A stretch of DNA of 64,000 bases from Silene latifolia. Its lineage: Eukaryota; Streptophyta; Magnoliopsida; Caryophyllales; Caryophyllaceae. Position 1 is the first letter of the stretch; the number at the start of each line of letters is the position of its first letter. The stretch spans positions 5,114,658-5,178,657 of the forward strand of contig NC_133538.1 in NCBI RefSeq assembly GCF_048544455.1, in the 5' to 3' direction. The notes beneath the pieces are model-generated. The model had not been told where the DNA came from. It did no database searches and worked only from the letters and a program-made list of their open reading frames with translations. The translations under genes were made by a program, and so were the position numbers. Of this stretch, positions 11,511 to 24,034 are shown piece by piece.

Positions 11511-12098
11511 AAGGCTTGCCAGCTATGGTGCGTACATGAGGAGGGCTCGCCAGCCGCGGTGCATTGTAAGGCTTGCCAGCCATGGCGCGTATATGAGGAG
11601 GGCTCGCCAGCCGCGATGCATTGTAAGGCTCGCCAGCCATGGAGCGTACATGAGGAGGGCTCGCCAGCCGCGATGCGTTGTAAGGCTCGCCAGCCATGGG
11701 GCGTATATGAGGAGGGCTCGCCAGCCGCGATTTGTTGTAAGGCTCGCCAGCCATGGGGCGTACATGAGGAGGGCCCGCCAGCCGCGATGCATTGTAAGGC
11801 TCGCCAACCATGGTGCGTACATGAGGAGGGCTCGCTAGCCGCGATGCGTTGTAAGGATCGCCAGCCATGGGGCGTATATGAGGAGGGCTCGCCAGCCACG
11901 ATGCGTTGTAAGGCTCGCCAGCCATGGGGCGTATATGAGGAGGGCTCGCCAGCCGTGATGCGTTGTAAGGCTCGCCAGCCATGGGGCGTACATGAGGAGG
12001 GCTCACCAGCCACGATGCGTTGTAAGGCTCGCCAGCCATGGGGCATATATAAGGAGGGCTCGCCAGCCGCGATGCGTTGTAAGGCTTGCCAGCCATAG
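11511..12098. repeat. 57-bp tandem array, left part (~10 copies)
   Basis: The monomer is about 57 bp: landmark CCAT at 11637 recurs at 11694, 11751 and so on. Each unit has two GGCTCGCCAGCC half-units separated by CATGGGGCGTATATGAGGA and by GCGATGCGTTGTA. As 57 is a multiple of three and stops are absent in most frames, it produces long artefactual open frames on both strands. The array resumes at 39507 after element A. Confidence 0.95.
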
Positions 12099-13345
12099 TG
12101 TGATACCCGTCCTTTTAGGAACCCGTTGACCAACATTGACCGACCTTTAGGGCAGGTGTTAGCCTTTAGGAATACGTACCAGAGATGCCTAGTGTCTTGT
12201 TAGGCTTCGAGGATGAGTGGTACTCGATAGAGTAGAGGCTACCCGATCAAGTAGCTTGGGTACTCGATCGAGTAGGGGCCACTCGATTGAGTAAGTTGGT
12301 TACTCGATCGAGTAGCGTCTTTACAACGGGAATTTATAATCGTGTTTTGATAAAATTGCATATCATTTCCGCCTCCTTCCTTTAGACTTAGATGTCGCCT
12401 CCCTCCTTTCCCTTCACCATAATTCCTTCCATAGGAGCTTTAGAGGACGCTAGTGCCTTAACGATGAGTTACTTGAGCCGGGTAGCGGTCTTAACGCCGA
12501 TATGCTATGCGTAGGGGTTGCTTGCTTGGTTAATGTCATGTGTTTGATCGAGGAGTTGCTGCGATTGGCTAAAGGTAGGTTCGCCTACTCAGTTTCTGTT
12601 GGTTGTTTAGTGTGATGGTCATTGTATTGCTTGTAGTGTCGCTGTGATTGACTGTGGTAATCGGTTGGTGTTGTGCTGTTTCGTTGGTTATTGTTGTTGT
12701 GCAGCTGATTGTGATTGACTGTCTGTGGTTCTTGACATGCGTCCTCGGCTGAGTGGAGTCACTTGCGGGAGTGGCTTCACGCCCTAGTTTCACCCTCTGT
12801 GGTACCCGCCACGGGAGAGGATGTTCACATTAATGGGACAAGGTTATCGCTCGGTATGATGAGCAGGGCTTAGGTGGGAACAGCTACGGTCCCCCACTGG
12901 CAGGGCTGGTCCAGTGGACAGTCGGTGACGATGATTGGCCGGAGTGGTTATGGTTTGTGTGTATGCTTGGTTGTGTGTGTTGTATGTGGATAGTTGTTGT
13001 TGTGTCTTGCCTCACTTGCTGACCTTGTGTGGTTGTTTCTTGTTTGTTTCTGTTGTGTCTGCCGTGATCCCTTACGGTAAGCAGTCAGTCTTAGCAGGTG
13101 ATGTCTTGGATGGTAGCTGGAGTCTTGGCGGGATGAGTCTTCACGAGTCATGACAGGAGTAGTCTTCATAGTGTTTGATGAGTTATATCAGTTGTATCAA
13201 TAGTTTGGTTATATCACTTGTAAAATAATTATAAATGTTCTTTAACGACTTTTGATGATTACTTTCCTCGGGAAACCAAGATGGTAATGCCCTTATATGC
13301 TACGGAAGGTCTTGTTAAGGCTCCTTGGTATATGAGGGTGTTACA
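12099..13345 (+). repeat. 5' LTR of element A
   Basis: TGTGATACCCGTCC..GGGTGTTACA, 1247 bp. Contains palindromes starting at 12222, 12241, 12262, 12281 and 12302 (spacing 19, 21, 19, 21 bp). Differs from the right LTR by roughly 7% over the first 400 bp by eye, mostly transitions, plus a 19-bp deletion in the right copy. Confidence 0.92.
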
Positions 13346-13348
13346 AAG

Positions 13349-13360
13349 TGGTATCAGAGC
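13349..13360 (+). other. Primer binding site (initiator tRNA-Met), element A
   Basis: TGGTATCAGAGC three bases after the LTR end. Confidence 0.93.
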
Positions 13361-15321
13361 GACGATTTTGGAACCTGTAACAAATGAGCCTAATAAACGT
13401 AGTGAGTCTAATAAAATGAACCTGGTGTATGTATATTGGGAGCCCCAGCTGATGCTAGATTTTGGGTGAGTAGGCGCCCTCATTTCAAAATTATGGCCCC
13501 ATTGTGCTTAAGCCAGCTACTGGGTATGGGAATGTTGAGTCGACAATTATGTGCCTAATGTGTATAGTGGTCATACTAGAATTGTTCGTGGTAAAGTTTC
13601 TGATAAAGTTAACATGTGTGAAATGGTTATGTTAGAATCATATGTGATAAAGTTCCTAATGGAGCTAATATGAGTGTGATGATAATGAGAAATGTGAAAG
13701 TTTGGACACGAATAGAAGTGTGTGAAAGTGTAGGAGTACGGGGTAGTGTATGGAATGTGGTGATGGTCGTGGTTGTTTCAAGTTGTTGGTAATGGTAGTT
13801 TCTATAAGAGTTTATAAGTCTTATAATAGTAATAATAATGATAGTTAACGAGTTGTGGATTTGTGATGATAATTATCAAAATAGTAATGGATGAATGTGA
13901 TATATGAATGGTTGAAAGCTTCCGCTTGTGACATGATTAATTTGAGTAGACTGATTTTTTTACGCTGAGACATAGTTGCATTGCTAATAGACTCTGATGA
14001 TACATGATAATTTAATGTTAAATGAGTGCTTAGAGCAATAAGATTATAAGTTTCATTAGTGAAGTTATAGACAAAGGATTAAACATAAAATAATGTGTTA
14101 ATGGTATGCGTGAATGGTTTAATAGTATGGTAAATCGTTTTGTACGATGGTTGCTATAGAATGGAGTGAAATATATCGTGGTTGGGTAAAACCGTTGCGT
14201 TACATTTGAATAGTAATAAGGTGCTGTGAATGATTATAGTAACCTGTGACGATTTCCGAATTTCGTTTGGAATCGACACGTGTTGTGGTTTTGCAGGAAT
14301 CTTAGTAAACCTCGTAATTCCGACCAATTACCTAACCTTGCTTGACCGAGTATGAGTGCCTACTAGACCAAGTAGACCTCACTCGATCTAGTTAGGAAGC
14401 TATAACGTTGAGGAAGTAGGAATTTCCTACGGAAACTCTACCGAGTAGCACATACTCGATCGAGTAGAGGCCACTCGATCGAGTACCCTACTTACTCGAT
14501 CGAGTAAGGCTACAGTACCGGAAAATTTCACGGGTTCAAAACCCTTTATTTTGCTTATTTCCTTATTTATCCTCCTATTTCCGCAAACCCTAAATGTTTT
14601 TCCTCTCAAATTTCTTGTTGCTTGCTACTTGTGGAGACTCAATCTATTGATTTCCTTGCTTTGATTTGTTCTTTTACTTCCTAATCAATCAAGGTATGAA
14701 GATTTATCTTATTTTGATGTTTTTAATTTAATTAGAAACATGTAGGATGTTGGATGATGTTGGAAAATCGATTTATATGTGCCAAATCTTGTTTGTAATT
14801 GTTGTCATATGCTCTAGTTGCTTCAAGTTGTTGATTATTGATGCTAGTTGTGCCAAAAATCGAATCAAAAAGGGGATTTTATGACTCAAAATTTTAAGGT
14901 TTGATGAAATTAAATTGATTTTTGATCATCTATCGCATATAAAAGGATAAAAAAATTGAGTAATGTATGTTGTATATATCATGTATAGAGTTGATTTTTG
15001 TGATTTTTCACCCCAAATGTTGTCTTAAAACTCCGTCTTAAAAGTGTCCCAAACTGAAATTCGCCTCATATAATTGCCAATTTGGGTGGTATATGAAAAT
15101 GTTTTGAAGGTTTGAGTCCTAAAAATAGTTGTGGTTGAGTTAGTTCATGTTATGTATGTCAAAATTTTCACAGCTGTAAAGACCGTCTGAGCTATAAGAA
15201 TTGGGATTTTACTTGTAAATTGGGAATTGTTGGTGATAGTGTGTACTTAGATGATTCTTCCATGATCAAATATGTGTACTTTGTATGTTTTGGTGCATAT
15301 ATTGTGGCATATTAAAATGGT
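13361..15321 (+). other. Element A leader
   Basis: AT-rich, no convincing frame. Contains three palindromes ACTCGATCGAGT starting at 14454, 14473 and 14494 (spacing 19 and 21 bp). Confidence 0.6.
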
Positions 15322-16848
15322 ATGTTGAAACAGATGCCGAGACTAAACATAGAAACCAGACAAAGTAAGAGGGGTAGGGCTTCCGAGCCTGAAGTTGGGG
15401 AGGGAAGTGGACCGGTAGTACCCGCAGTACCTGAATACCCGTCCGTGGTATTCGTGGATTTCAACCAAAGAAAGAATTTTGTGGCCTTACAGTCCCATAA
15501 GATGAGACCGACCCGTTGTGTGGACACGACCATTTTAGAGGATTTGGGTATTGAGACTGACGTCCGACACATCTTTGAGACCTTGGGATTCTCCGGACTC
15601 TATCGCCTACGAAAGCATTCGTATGCCTTCCTGACCCTTGAGTTCATGAGCTCGTTTAAATACGAGCCGGTGGAACAGACTGTGCAGTTCCGCCTCATGA
15701 ACACCAGTTTTGTCTTGACAATGGACCTGTTTTCCTCCTACCTTGGCTTAGCTAAGCCTCCCAAGGGAGCCCTTCGTGACATACCGTCTAAGTGTGGGGT
15801 TTGCCGCCTTATGCCTTGTATCACCAGGAAATCAGCTCCCACTGCTAGTAACATGTTGATCAATGATGTTTAACATATCACCTTAAGGATCTTTCTACGT
15901 GCTGTGTCGTGCCTCCTTTACGAGAGATCGGATATGAGCAAGTTGAACTCCCATGAGTTGTTGCTTTTGATGGCGTACCTCAACCCCGAGCGGACTGAGA
16001 GAGTGACCTTTAGTGCTCCCGCTATGGTCTGTGCCAGTCTTACTTTGATGGCTTCCTCTGGCACTAGGTTTCTGAGTTATGGTGCTATTGCCACACGTTT
16101 AGCCGAGAAGCTAGCTTCCATTGAGGCTTCCTCGGAGTACACCCCTCTAGCCACCCCGGTACCTACCATGAACAGAAATTACTTCCTCGACCTGAAATGG
16201 TTGAGAACTTTGGAGGATCGTAGTTTAGTATGGAGGGTGTGGGGGATGAGTTGGATGAAGGTACCAGCTCCTGATTCTGATGAGGATGCACGTCCTGCGA
16301 GGCAGACGTACTTCATCGACCCAGAGATCCTCCGAGTCTTGCCTGAGCCGAGAAAGGGGGAGAATGTGAGAGCGGAGGAGGATCGACCTAGGTTAGGGAG
16401 AGGGCCACGCCGAGTGCGGAAGAGTGTGGCTGACACACAGCCATAACCGGCAGCACCACTATAGTACCCATTTCCTAGTTACCCTTTTCTTGATACCCCG
16501 GAGACACGTGAGAGCTACCTGGCCGAGAGAGTGTCCTCTACCTTGACGCTCCGGAACATGCATAAGATGGCGTATACTCAAGGTATTGGAACCTCGGGAC
16601 CGCATCCAATTTGGTGGAGGGGAGTCGGGGATTACAACGGGGTTTTCCACTCCTACGGGGTGGATATGTCCACATGGGGAGCACCTCAGTCATACCCCTA
16701 CGGCCGCTTGACCCCTTGGTACGTGAGACCAGATGCTGGAGCCGGTGGTGATGCGGGTCTGGGTGCATCAGGAGCAGGCACCTCGGGTGGTGGTGGTGGA
16801 GATGAGGATTATGTCATGGATGAGCAGCAACAGCAACAGCAGGAGTGA
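15322..16848 (+). pseudogene. Element A ORF: Athila ORF1-like / plant transposon protein
   Basis: One frame of about 509 codons from ATG 15322 (or 15334, MPRLNIETRQSKRG) to TGA 16848. Three in-frame stops interrupt it: TAA at 15871, TAA at 16444 and a TAG near 16462. The middle has IFETLGFSGLYRLRKHSYAF and LTLEFMSSF, resembling the Athila ORF-1 / putative plant transposon protein domain; the C-terminus is Gly-rich and ends in a Gln run. No CCHC knuckle, protease or polymerase motif is seen. The biochemical role of this family is not known to me. Removing the stops would give one continuous protein, so decay is recent. Confidence 0.6.
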
Positions 16849-16995
16849 TACTCCGTTTCTTTTATCATGTTTGTAGTTGTGTTGGATGTTAGTTTGTTTT
16901 GGTTGGTACCTTCTCTTTTTGTACTTTTCGTAGTTGGTTTGTATTGGTGGCCATAAGGCCGTACTTGCTTATTCCAAGACTTGTGTTACAGAAAT
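16849..16995 (+). other. Element A sequence up to the insertion point of D
   Basis: Non-coding, T/G-rich sequence after the stop codon. The last five bases (GAAAT, 16991-16995) pair with GGAAT at 37080-37084 as an imperfect target duplication for element D. Confidence 0.6.
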
Positions 16996-17009
16996 TGATA
17001 CCGTCGTTT
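16996..17009 (-). repeat. Residual 14-bp terminus of the 3' LTR of D
   Basis: TGATACCGTCGTTT equals the outer end of the D LTR at 35478. The following bases (CCACGAGC) do not match, so almost the whole 3' LTR has been lost together with pol. Confidence 0.6.
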
Positions 17010-17072
17010 CCACGAGCTTGAACTTGAATCATTGGGAGAAGAATAGTTGACGTCCACATACGCTCGAACTTT

Positions 17073-18102
17073 TCACATCCTTACTCCGTTCTCACCGGCT
17101 TTAACATCGTCACTCCCACTTTGACTGACGTTAATTGCACAATACCTTTTGACAACTCCTGCATTATTTTCATCTGTACCTGCAGCAAGGAAAACAGACA
17201 AACTTTCCTCCTTTTTGCTCTCATCCTGAGGCGGAGGGGTCACAATAGCAGCACAAAACTCCAAATTCTCGTTTGGAGTGTCAATAGGAGGGTCAATAGA
17301 AGAGAGGGCATTGCAAGGCTGAGCTTGCATGGGAGCCCTTCAGAACTTAGTTTGATGGAATATCAATTCATCGTACCCAACCTGAAAAGTCAATGTCTTG
17401 CTCCCGACGTCTATTACTGCACGGGCATTAAATAAAAACGGTCTCCCTAAAATAATAGGGGTATGGGCATCTTCGGGGATGTCAAGTACAACGAAGTCAC
17501 CGGGAATAAAGAACCTCCCGATCTTAATAGGCATGTCTTCTATGACACCTAATGGCAGTGATATGCTACGGTCGACCATCTGAACAGTCATATTTGTGCA
17601 ATTAAACTTTATAAAACCAAGTCTCTTAGCCAGAGACAGCGGTAAGACACTCACGCTAGCGCCAAGATCGCATAATGCGTTATCAATCAAATGGGTACCA
17701 ATATGACACGGAATCGAAAAACGACCCGGATCTGACTGTTTGGGAGGTAACTTATTCTGAACTAGGGTCGTCCCTACCTCGGTCAAAGCTATCGTCTCAT
17801 GGTCGTTAATGTGCCTCTTATGCGATAAAATTTCTTTCATAAATTTAAGGTAAGAGGGTACCTCTGTCAGTAATTCGGCGAATGGCACAGTGACTTGCAA
17901 GCTTTTCAGGAGTTCAGCAAATTTGTCGAATTGTTGATTAGCCTTAGTACTCTGCAAACGCCTCGGGAAGGGCACCTTGATGGGTATCTCGAGTCCCTTG
18001 TTCCTTTCTTCCAACGTGTCAGCCGGATCAAGCTCTAAATCCTTCAAACGCTTCTTTCCTCTCGAACGAGGTCTTTCAGGCGATGTTTCACTCGATCGAG
18101 CA
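17073..18102 (-). pseudogene. Athila-type aspartic protease and start of pol, element D
   Basis: Minus-strand frame continuing the Gag-pol polyprotein after element B. It starts with a basic linker (RPRSRGKKRLKDLELDPADT), then VPFPRRL, and a retropepsin-like protease with ALCDLGASVSVLPLSLAKRL (catalytic D in DLGAS) and IILGRPFLFNARAVIDV toward 17400. In Athila proteases the usual DTGA/DLGA is followed by an ILGRPFL motif, both present. The sequence continues to about 17073 (PCNALSSIDPP) and then runs into a deletion. The polymerase that should follow is absent. Confidence 0.8.
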
Positions 18103-19800
18103 TGATACCGTCGTTTAGTATCAAAAATAAAATTTATAAACCTATTTACTACTAAAAGAAGTTAGCGGTAAGCAGGGTCGATCCGCAGGGAGGCATTATG
18201 AGATTCATCTATTTATATTTAGTCTAAAGGGAAAGGGGTGTTTTGATTGAATTATAACTAAGTCTAAATGCAAAAATAAATAAGCAAGTAATAAAAATAG
18301 GTGTAAACAAATGATAAAAAGGAGTTAAGACGGTCGGTTCACTATAGCTATGATGGCATATAATCCTAGGTAAATCCGAAATACAGTCGTGTAGGATGGG
18401 TATAACATGTCCTCTCGGTCCAAGTTAACTAGTAACTCCTTTCGGCCTTTGCTACTAGTCCCTAGGTCTCACTAATACTAGCTCTCGCCCTGAAAAGTGA
18501 TTCCTAAAGCCTAAATTACTTATCTTTCGATCTTAGCAATTTAGTCGTCTTAATTCATTAATTAATGCCCTTCCCTATCTCTCGATCTACGGGTTGGTCA
18601 AAACTAAGCATCTAACAAGTCTCCTCTCGGTCTCATTGTTAAATATTGCACTTAACGAATCAAACGATGCTAATCAGACACGGGTCTGGTCGATCGACCA
18701 ACTACCTCAGTCGACCGACCACACGACATAGTCGATCGACCAGTTAAGCCAGTCGATCGGCCATGCCCTAATTCGGGGTCACCTATTCTGCGCCATCTAC
18801 GCTATAGTTCCCCTACATCTTAGCAAAGGGTACTTAGCTACTCATGTGAATAATAATAACAACGAATTTGATGAAAACTATAAAGGAAAACATGATTAAA
18901 AGCAATAATAACGTAATAAAGCAATTAAGGTTTCGGGATCTAACTAGCAATTTCTAGACTAAATAAAGCAAATAAAGGTAAACTGTAAATTAAAGAACAA
19001 GAATTACCGTAGACTAGGAAAGATAAATAAGATCCGGAAGCAATGAACTTTATTAAGAATGCTAAAACTAAACTAATCTACCGTTCTTCTCTCATGCAAG
19101 AGAGACCCCCTCAAACTAATGAATGATGTTTTGTTTTTATAGAGAAGTCCCGTAACTTATTTCTAAAACCTAATTACAAGTGGGCTTCGAAATTCTAATT
19201 TTAATTTGTGCGTCAGAGTCGTGGAGTGTTCGATCGACCACTGAGACCAGTCGATCGACCAAGGGTGCTGTACAGTAATGCATTCTGACGAATTCTGCAG
19301 CGCGCACCGATCTTAAAACAGCTGCCATTTCTTCGTTACTTTGTCAAATCAGGCGTTCTACGCGGCGTTGGAAAGCTAAGAGGATACGATTTCACTTCCA
19401 ATTGGAATCACACGCTTATCAGATCTAGAACTCAAGATATAGCCATTTTAAGCAGCCTGCAGTAAACTGGTCAGCATTCTGACAGTCTATAGACCATGTA
19501 GGTCAGTCTATAGACCAAGTCAGCTAGTAATCCGCTTCTGAAACTCTCGCAAATCTATCTTTCAGGCCTTGATACACGCACCAAGTTCACTTCCCGAGTC
19601 TTTTCTTCACGTCAGATCCTATACCTAGTACTCGGGGACGGATTCGGCTTATTTTCCGCTGCATTCTTCCCATTTCTGCAATATTACACAAAAACACAAA
19701 AGTAGACGGAAATAGGAAAAATAGTAGCATAAACTACATAATTGAGCTCTGAAATGCTTGTAAAAGAGGGTGTAAAACATCATATTTTAGACACGCATCA
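18103..19800 (-). repeat. 3' LTR of element B
   Basis: TGATACCGTCG..CACGCATCA, 1698 bp, paired with 31906-33599. Holds TCGATCGACC palindromes around 18691-18765 and a doublet at 19228/19249 (21 bp apart). Confidence 0.93.
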
Positions 19801-19820
19801 AACTTCCCCAAACCAAACCC
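19801..19820 (-). other. Polypurine tract of element B
   Basis: Minus-strand GGGTTTGGTTTGGGGAAGTT directly before the LTR start. Confidence 0.75.
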
Positions 19821-21996
19821 TTGCTTGTCCCCAAGCAAGAACTAGACTCGATCCTAGGACCTAATGGAACGAGTTCAATCTCAGAGCGAAATGCACATAT
19901 AACGCCTAAACAAGTTTAATGCTACAAATCAACAATCAATTAGCAATATGAATCATGCAAACGAGTTATGTAGTCGTTAAAAACTTCTGAACCGTCAACT
20001 ATAGAGACTTATCAATTCGGACTCTCACGGGTCGCTCAAATCACACAATGAATACAGGTGAGTATATGTAAAGATAGAAAGAAGTAATTTTGTAATGACT
20101 CTCACCTGACTACGACCTATAAGAATATGCCTGCAATCTAATATGAAAATAATCTCTACAACCATACATATGCATTCCAACCATAAAAGACCATGACACA
20201 TGCCGAGGCAAATTTGGATATGTGAGATAATGGGTAATAAGGGGCTAAGATAAATTTGGAATAGAGGAGTTAAAGCCAAGCTAGTAACTATTGAAAACCA
20301 AACTATAAAATATTCCAACTTTATACTCAAGATTTCAATCGAAATGGTGCTAAATATCAAGCACTAATCTCACAATTCCACAATATATCAATTCCCCAAA
20401 TAATATTAATCGCAACATGGGAACAAAATTACCATCTAATAATAAATCCAATCATGTGATTTTTCGAATTTTCTTTCGATACTGCAGCAAGCAGTCGATC
20501 GACCAAGTGGGACGGTCGATCGACCGATCTTTTTTTTTTTTCGAATTCCTGTTTTTGTTTTGTTTTTTCCTTTCTTTTCTTTCCCTTCAATCATTTCACC
20601 AACATTCTCAATAAGAGCAATATAACCAAAATGATAAGAACACTCCCAAAGACTAATACTACTAGCTTGACAAAGGCAGGCTGAATATAAGATGTAGTTA
20701 AAGGGACAAAAGGCTATTTTTGGCTATGTGAAACTTATGGGCAAAATTAATAAAGGAGACCCCTTCCACATATGTCAACAAACCACAGACCGAATGCATA
20801 CAGGTATTAAGTAGATAAAGTTCATATTTATGCATATTGATGTAACATGTCTTATAAGGAGTACTACTCACATTCCTAAATGAACTGGTCATAGATGTCA
20901 CCAGTTATAAAGCTCTAAAACTCAGAATATATAAGTAGTTTTCCAAAAATCTAAGTCAAGTCTCAAGATTCAGCGAATAAATTAACGAAAACTCGTAAAC
21001 TATACATATATGATTCTACTAATAACATGTTAATTAAGCACGGCTTAGGCATAAACAGATGAAATTGCAATGTCATCATTGAACTACTACCATTCCGACT
21101 CGGCCTACATGCTAAAATAAACGTGAAATTTTTTGGATTTTTTTTTGAAATTTTTTCAATTTTTTGGATTTTCTGTATATAAGAGGAAAATAAAATAAAC
21201 AATGCAAGACAAAAATGTAAACGTGAATGCAAAGAAGAATGAATGCAACGCAAAACCCTTCCCCAAACCAAATCACACAATGCCCTCATTGTGCAAAATC
21301 ATATAAGAAACATAAGCAAAGGAAATTGGGAATTTGCGATAACTAACTAAACAAGACATGAAGTTAAAATCGGAAACTCACAAGACTTTAAGCGCGCAAA
21401 AGGAAACCTCCCCAAACCAGCGTGAGCTAGGAGGTTTCAGTAGCCAGTAGTGCTACCATAAGTACCTGAAAGGATAGAAAATACCGTGCATTATCCGAGA
21501 AAACAAAGTTGAAGTGGTAATTATGTGCAAAGAATTAAGCTGAAGAAAGCGATAGATGAATGAAAAGGAAAGAAAATAAGGAGAAAACTCCCTAAAACTC
21601 CCTTTCGTTCTCCGCAAAACGACCAAACACAGCAGGGGAATGATCGGAAACAGTGCAAAGAAGAAGGAAGCGGTCGATCGACCACACAGGCCAGTCGATC
21701 GACCAGGGCATCTGAAACAGAAGCTCCTGTAGCTGCAGTGGTCAGTCGATCGACCACACAGGCCAGTCGATCGACTGATATACCTGACGAGGACAACGCT
21801 TTCTTCGAATTAACTCAAATAGCGAGAGTCAATATGGTCTAACAACCGGCAAATGCACATAATACAACGCCCAAAATTGCGCTAAACCCAAATATAAAGT
21901 CTAAAGACGGAAAAAAAACTAAACTAAACAAGAAACACACTCCGGGTTGCCTCCCGGCTAGCGCTGGTTTCAGTCAGGTCCCGCTCGACCTCTTTT
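19821..21996 (-). other. Element B 3' non-coding region
   Basis: AT-rich, no convincing frame. Three palindrome doublets, each exactly 21 bp apart: 20493/20514, 21672/21693 and 21744/21765. Confidence 0.6.
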
Positions 21997-22098
21997 TCAG
22001 CCAACTACTCTAATTGAACTCCATTCAAAACAGCTCAAAGCTCGCAGCAACCTATCAAACTTCTGTGCATGTGCTACACAAAACTGTAAGTAGCACCA
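21997..22098 (-). pseudogene. C-terminal end of the element B ORF (split by copia C)
   Basis: Continues the frame at 30943-31817 after allowing for the CACCA duplication: about 30 more codons ending at TGA 21997-21999. Frame agreement across the 8.8-kb copia insertion shows that the ORF was open when C landed. Confidence 0.65.
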
Positions 22099-23085
22099 TG
22101 TAGGGTAATATCCGTATAAAACCCATAATTTGAAGGATTATAACGCAAATTTAATACGTGATTTATAGTCATAAACGAAAACAACAATGAAACAATAAAG
22201 ATCAAGGATTAACCTTCGGTCCTAGTGCAAATTTGCAATGAGAGATCAAAGTAGATCTCCTCCTAAATGATGCACCCAAGATCGTCTGAGAAATGCCCTT
22301 GTGCTAGAATGAATCCTCTAATTGCCTTGCAATATTGAGAGGATTATTTTTGTGAGTTTTTCTTTAGATGAGAGATCTAGGTTTAGAGAGGAAAAATGTC
22401 TCTCAAAACCCTAAAATTTTTATCAAAATGAATTAGGTTTCAAAAGAGAGAAAAAAAACTCTCTTTTGTCCTCACTTGGCCGGCCATGGGCTCCCTTGGG
22501 AAGTGGGCTTCCACTTCCTTTTAGTTTTAGCTCATGGTCTGGTTCGCAAATCGCTAAAATGTATATGACGCGGTTTTGTTATAAATCGTCATCGGTTATC
22601 GGTTATTAAAGCATCAACTAATAATACGGATTAGTTGAAATATTAATACATGTCCGACAAAGACGATATTGTATAATTATATTCAATATACATTAATCAA
22701 ATATAAATCGCTTATATTTAATTCACGAATTAATTGCTTAATTCGCCTTAGCCGTTATTATTTAATCCGTATTAAATAAAATATCTCAACATCACATTTT
22801 GACTAATTATTAGTCAAATAACTCAGACTAACTGGTTAGTCAATTTTTGGCATCTACATGACTGTATTTTCATACCGTCACATCTCTCAAACGTATCCTA
22901 TAGGTGTGACTTTTAGGGACCAGTTGATCACCGCCATCTGTATGACAATAACGTCAAACTTATCTAGCAAGCCAACCGTTATTGATAAACGTGGACCAAC
23001 TGATTATGATACAAAAGTATACCCTTTGATCCTTTTAGAGATTTATAAGTCCTTGCACTAACTGTAAAGGACACCAGCCCCAACA
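22099..23085 (-). repeat. 3' LTR of copia C
   Basis: TGTAGGGTAATATCC..GCCCCAACA, 987 bp, nearly identical to 29957-30942. Confidence 0.96.
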
Positions 23086-24034
23086 AGCTCCCACTTGTCC
23101 GTACAAGTGTATGTGCAATGACGTTATCCGCACTAACTGGAGGACACCACCTCCAACTCCCACTTGTCCGTACAAATGTATGTGCGATAACCGATTCTCA
23201 TATTCATTTAAAATTTCTCCCACTCAATGTAAAACAATTTGCAGATCCGGATCCGCAAAGGTCGTATTTTACAATGGATCTGTATGTAGAGTGGTTTCCC
23301 CGACTAGAGAGTAACTTAACTGATAAAATGAATTCGTATTCGAGCATGGCCATGCATTTCAGTTACAGCTCCTCGAGTGGCCCTGAGAAATATCGAGTAC
23401 CTGATAAAGGCTGAATATTTCCTTCAACTCGAACTCCTTCCGATCTAAGCACACGATGAAATGACCCAAACAATCTACTTGGCCCCCTGTTACGGATGAC
23501 CGTGAGAAAGAAACCAAAGTCACCCAAAATCCGCCTTAGTCTCAAGAGACAATCGATAGTCAAAAGAATCGACTCTTAGGATCACCATGGAGGTCCTATC
23601 CACGACCGGGCACCGAATGTTATGAAACATTTAGGACTCCACGTCGATGTCACAATTGTGTCCTACGAAATATCCGTATAAATCGCCTCCGTGATTGGTC
23701 ACAACCTTTTGACTTATGGCTCGTTGAACCCACCATCAACCAACGTCACAAAATAATTACCTTGAGTTATCAGCTCACGTGGGCAATTTAAGGACCAAAA
23801 ATATAATGTTTGTTCAGTTCACTTTGTGGTGTTCAAAATTTGTCGTACAAATCCACATGAAAAACAAAATATATAAAATATCAAAACGATGATGTCGTAT
23901 AGAGTACAAAAGAGGATGAATCTAATCCATAAAAGAGTACTACAACTTTGGAACACGTTTAATTCCCATGGAATTAACATGCCCTTCATGCTTATCTTGT
24001 CGTAATGGTTTAGTGAGAGGATCTCGCTATGTTA
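23086..24034 (-). other. Copia C 3' untranslated region and PPT
   Basis: Starts (minus strand, next to the LTR) with the purine-rich AAGTGGGAGCT. The phrase CCCACTTGTCCGTACAA is tandemly duplicated (23090 and 23159), so the PPT-containing unit occurs twice. No gene. Confidence 0.7.

Noticed and set aside
11511-12098. Possible CRISPR-like array
   Set aside because: Units are contiguous without unique spacers, and the context is a plant retrotransposon.
11431-12136. Long open frames on both strands across the 57-bp array (up to ~220 codons)
   Set aside because: The monomer length is a multiple of three with few stops, so open frames appear in most frames. No start context, domain or bias supports coding.
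22858-23061. A 67-codon plus-strand frame repeated at 30715-30918
   Set aside because: Present twice only because it lies in both LTRs of copia C.
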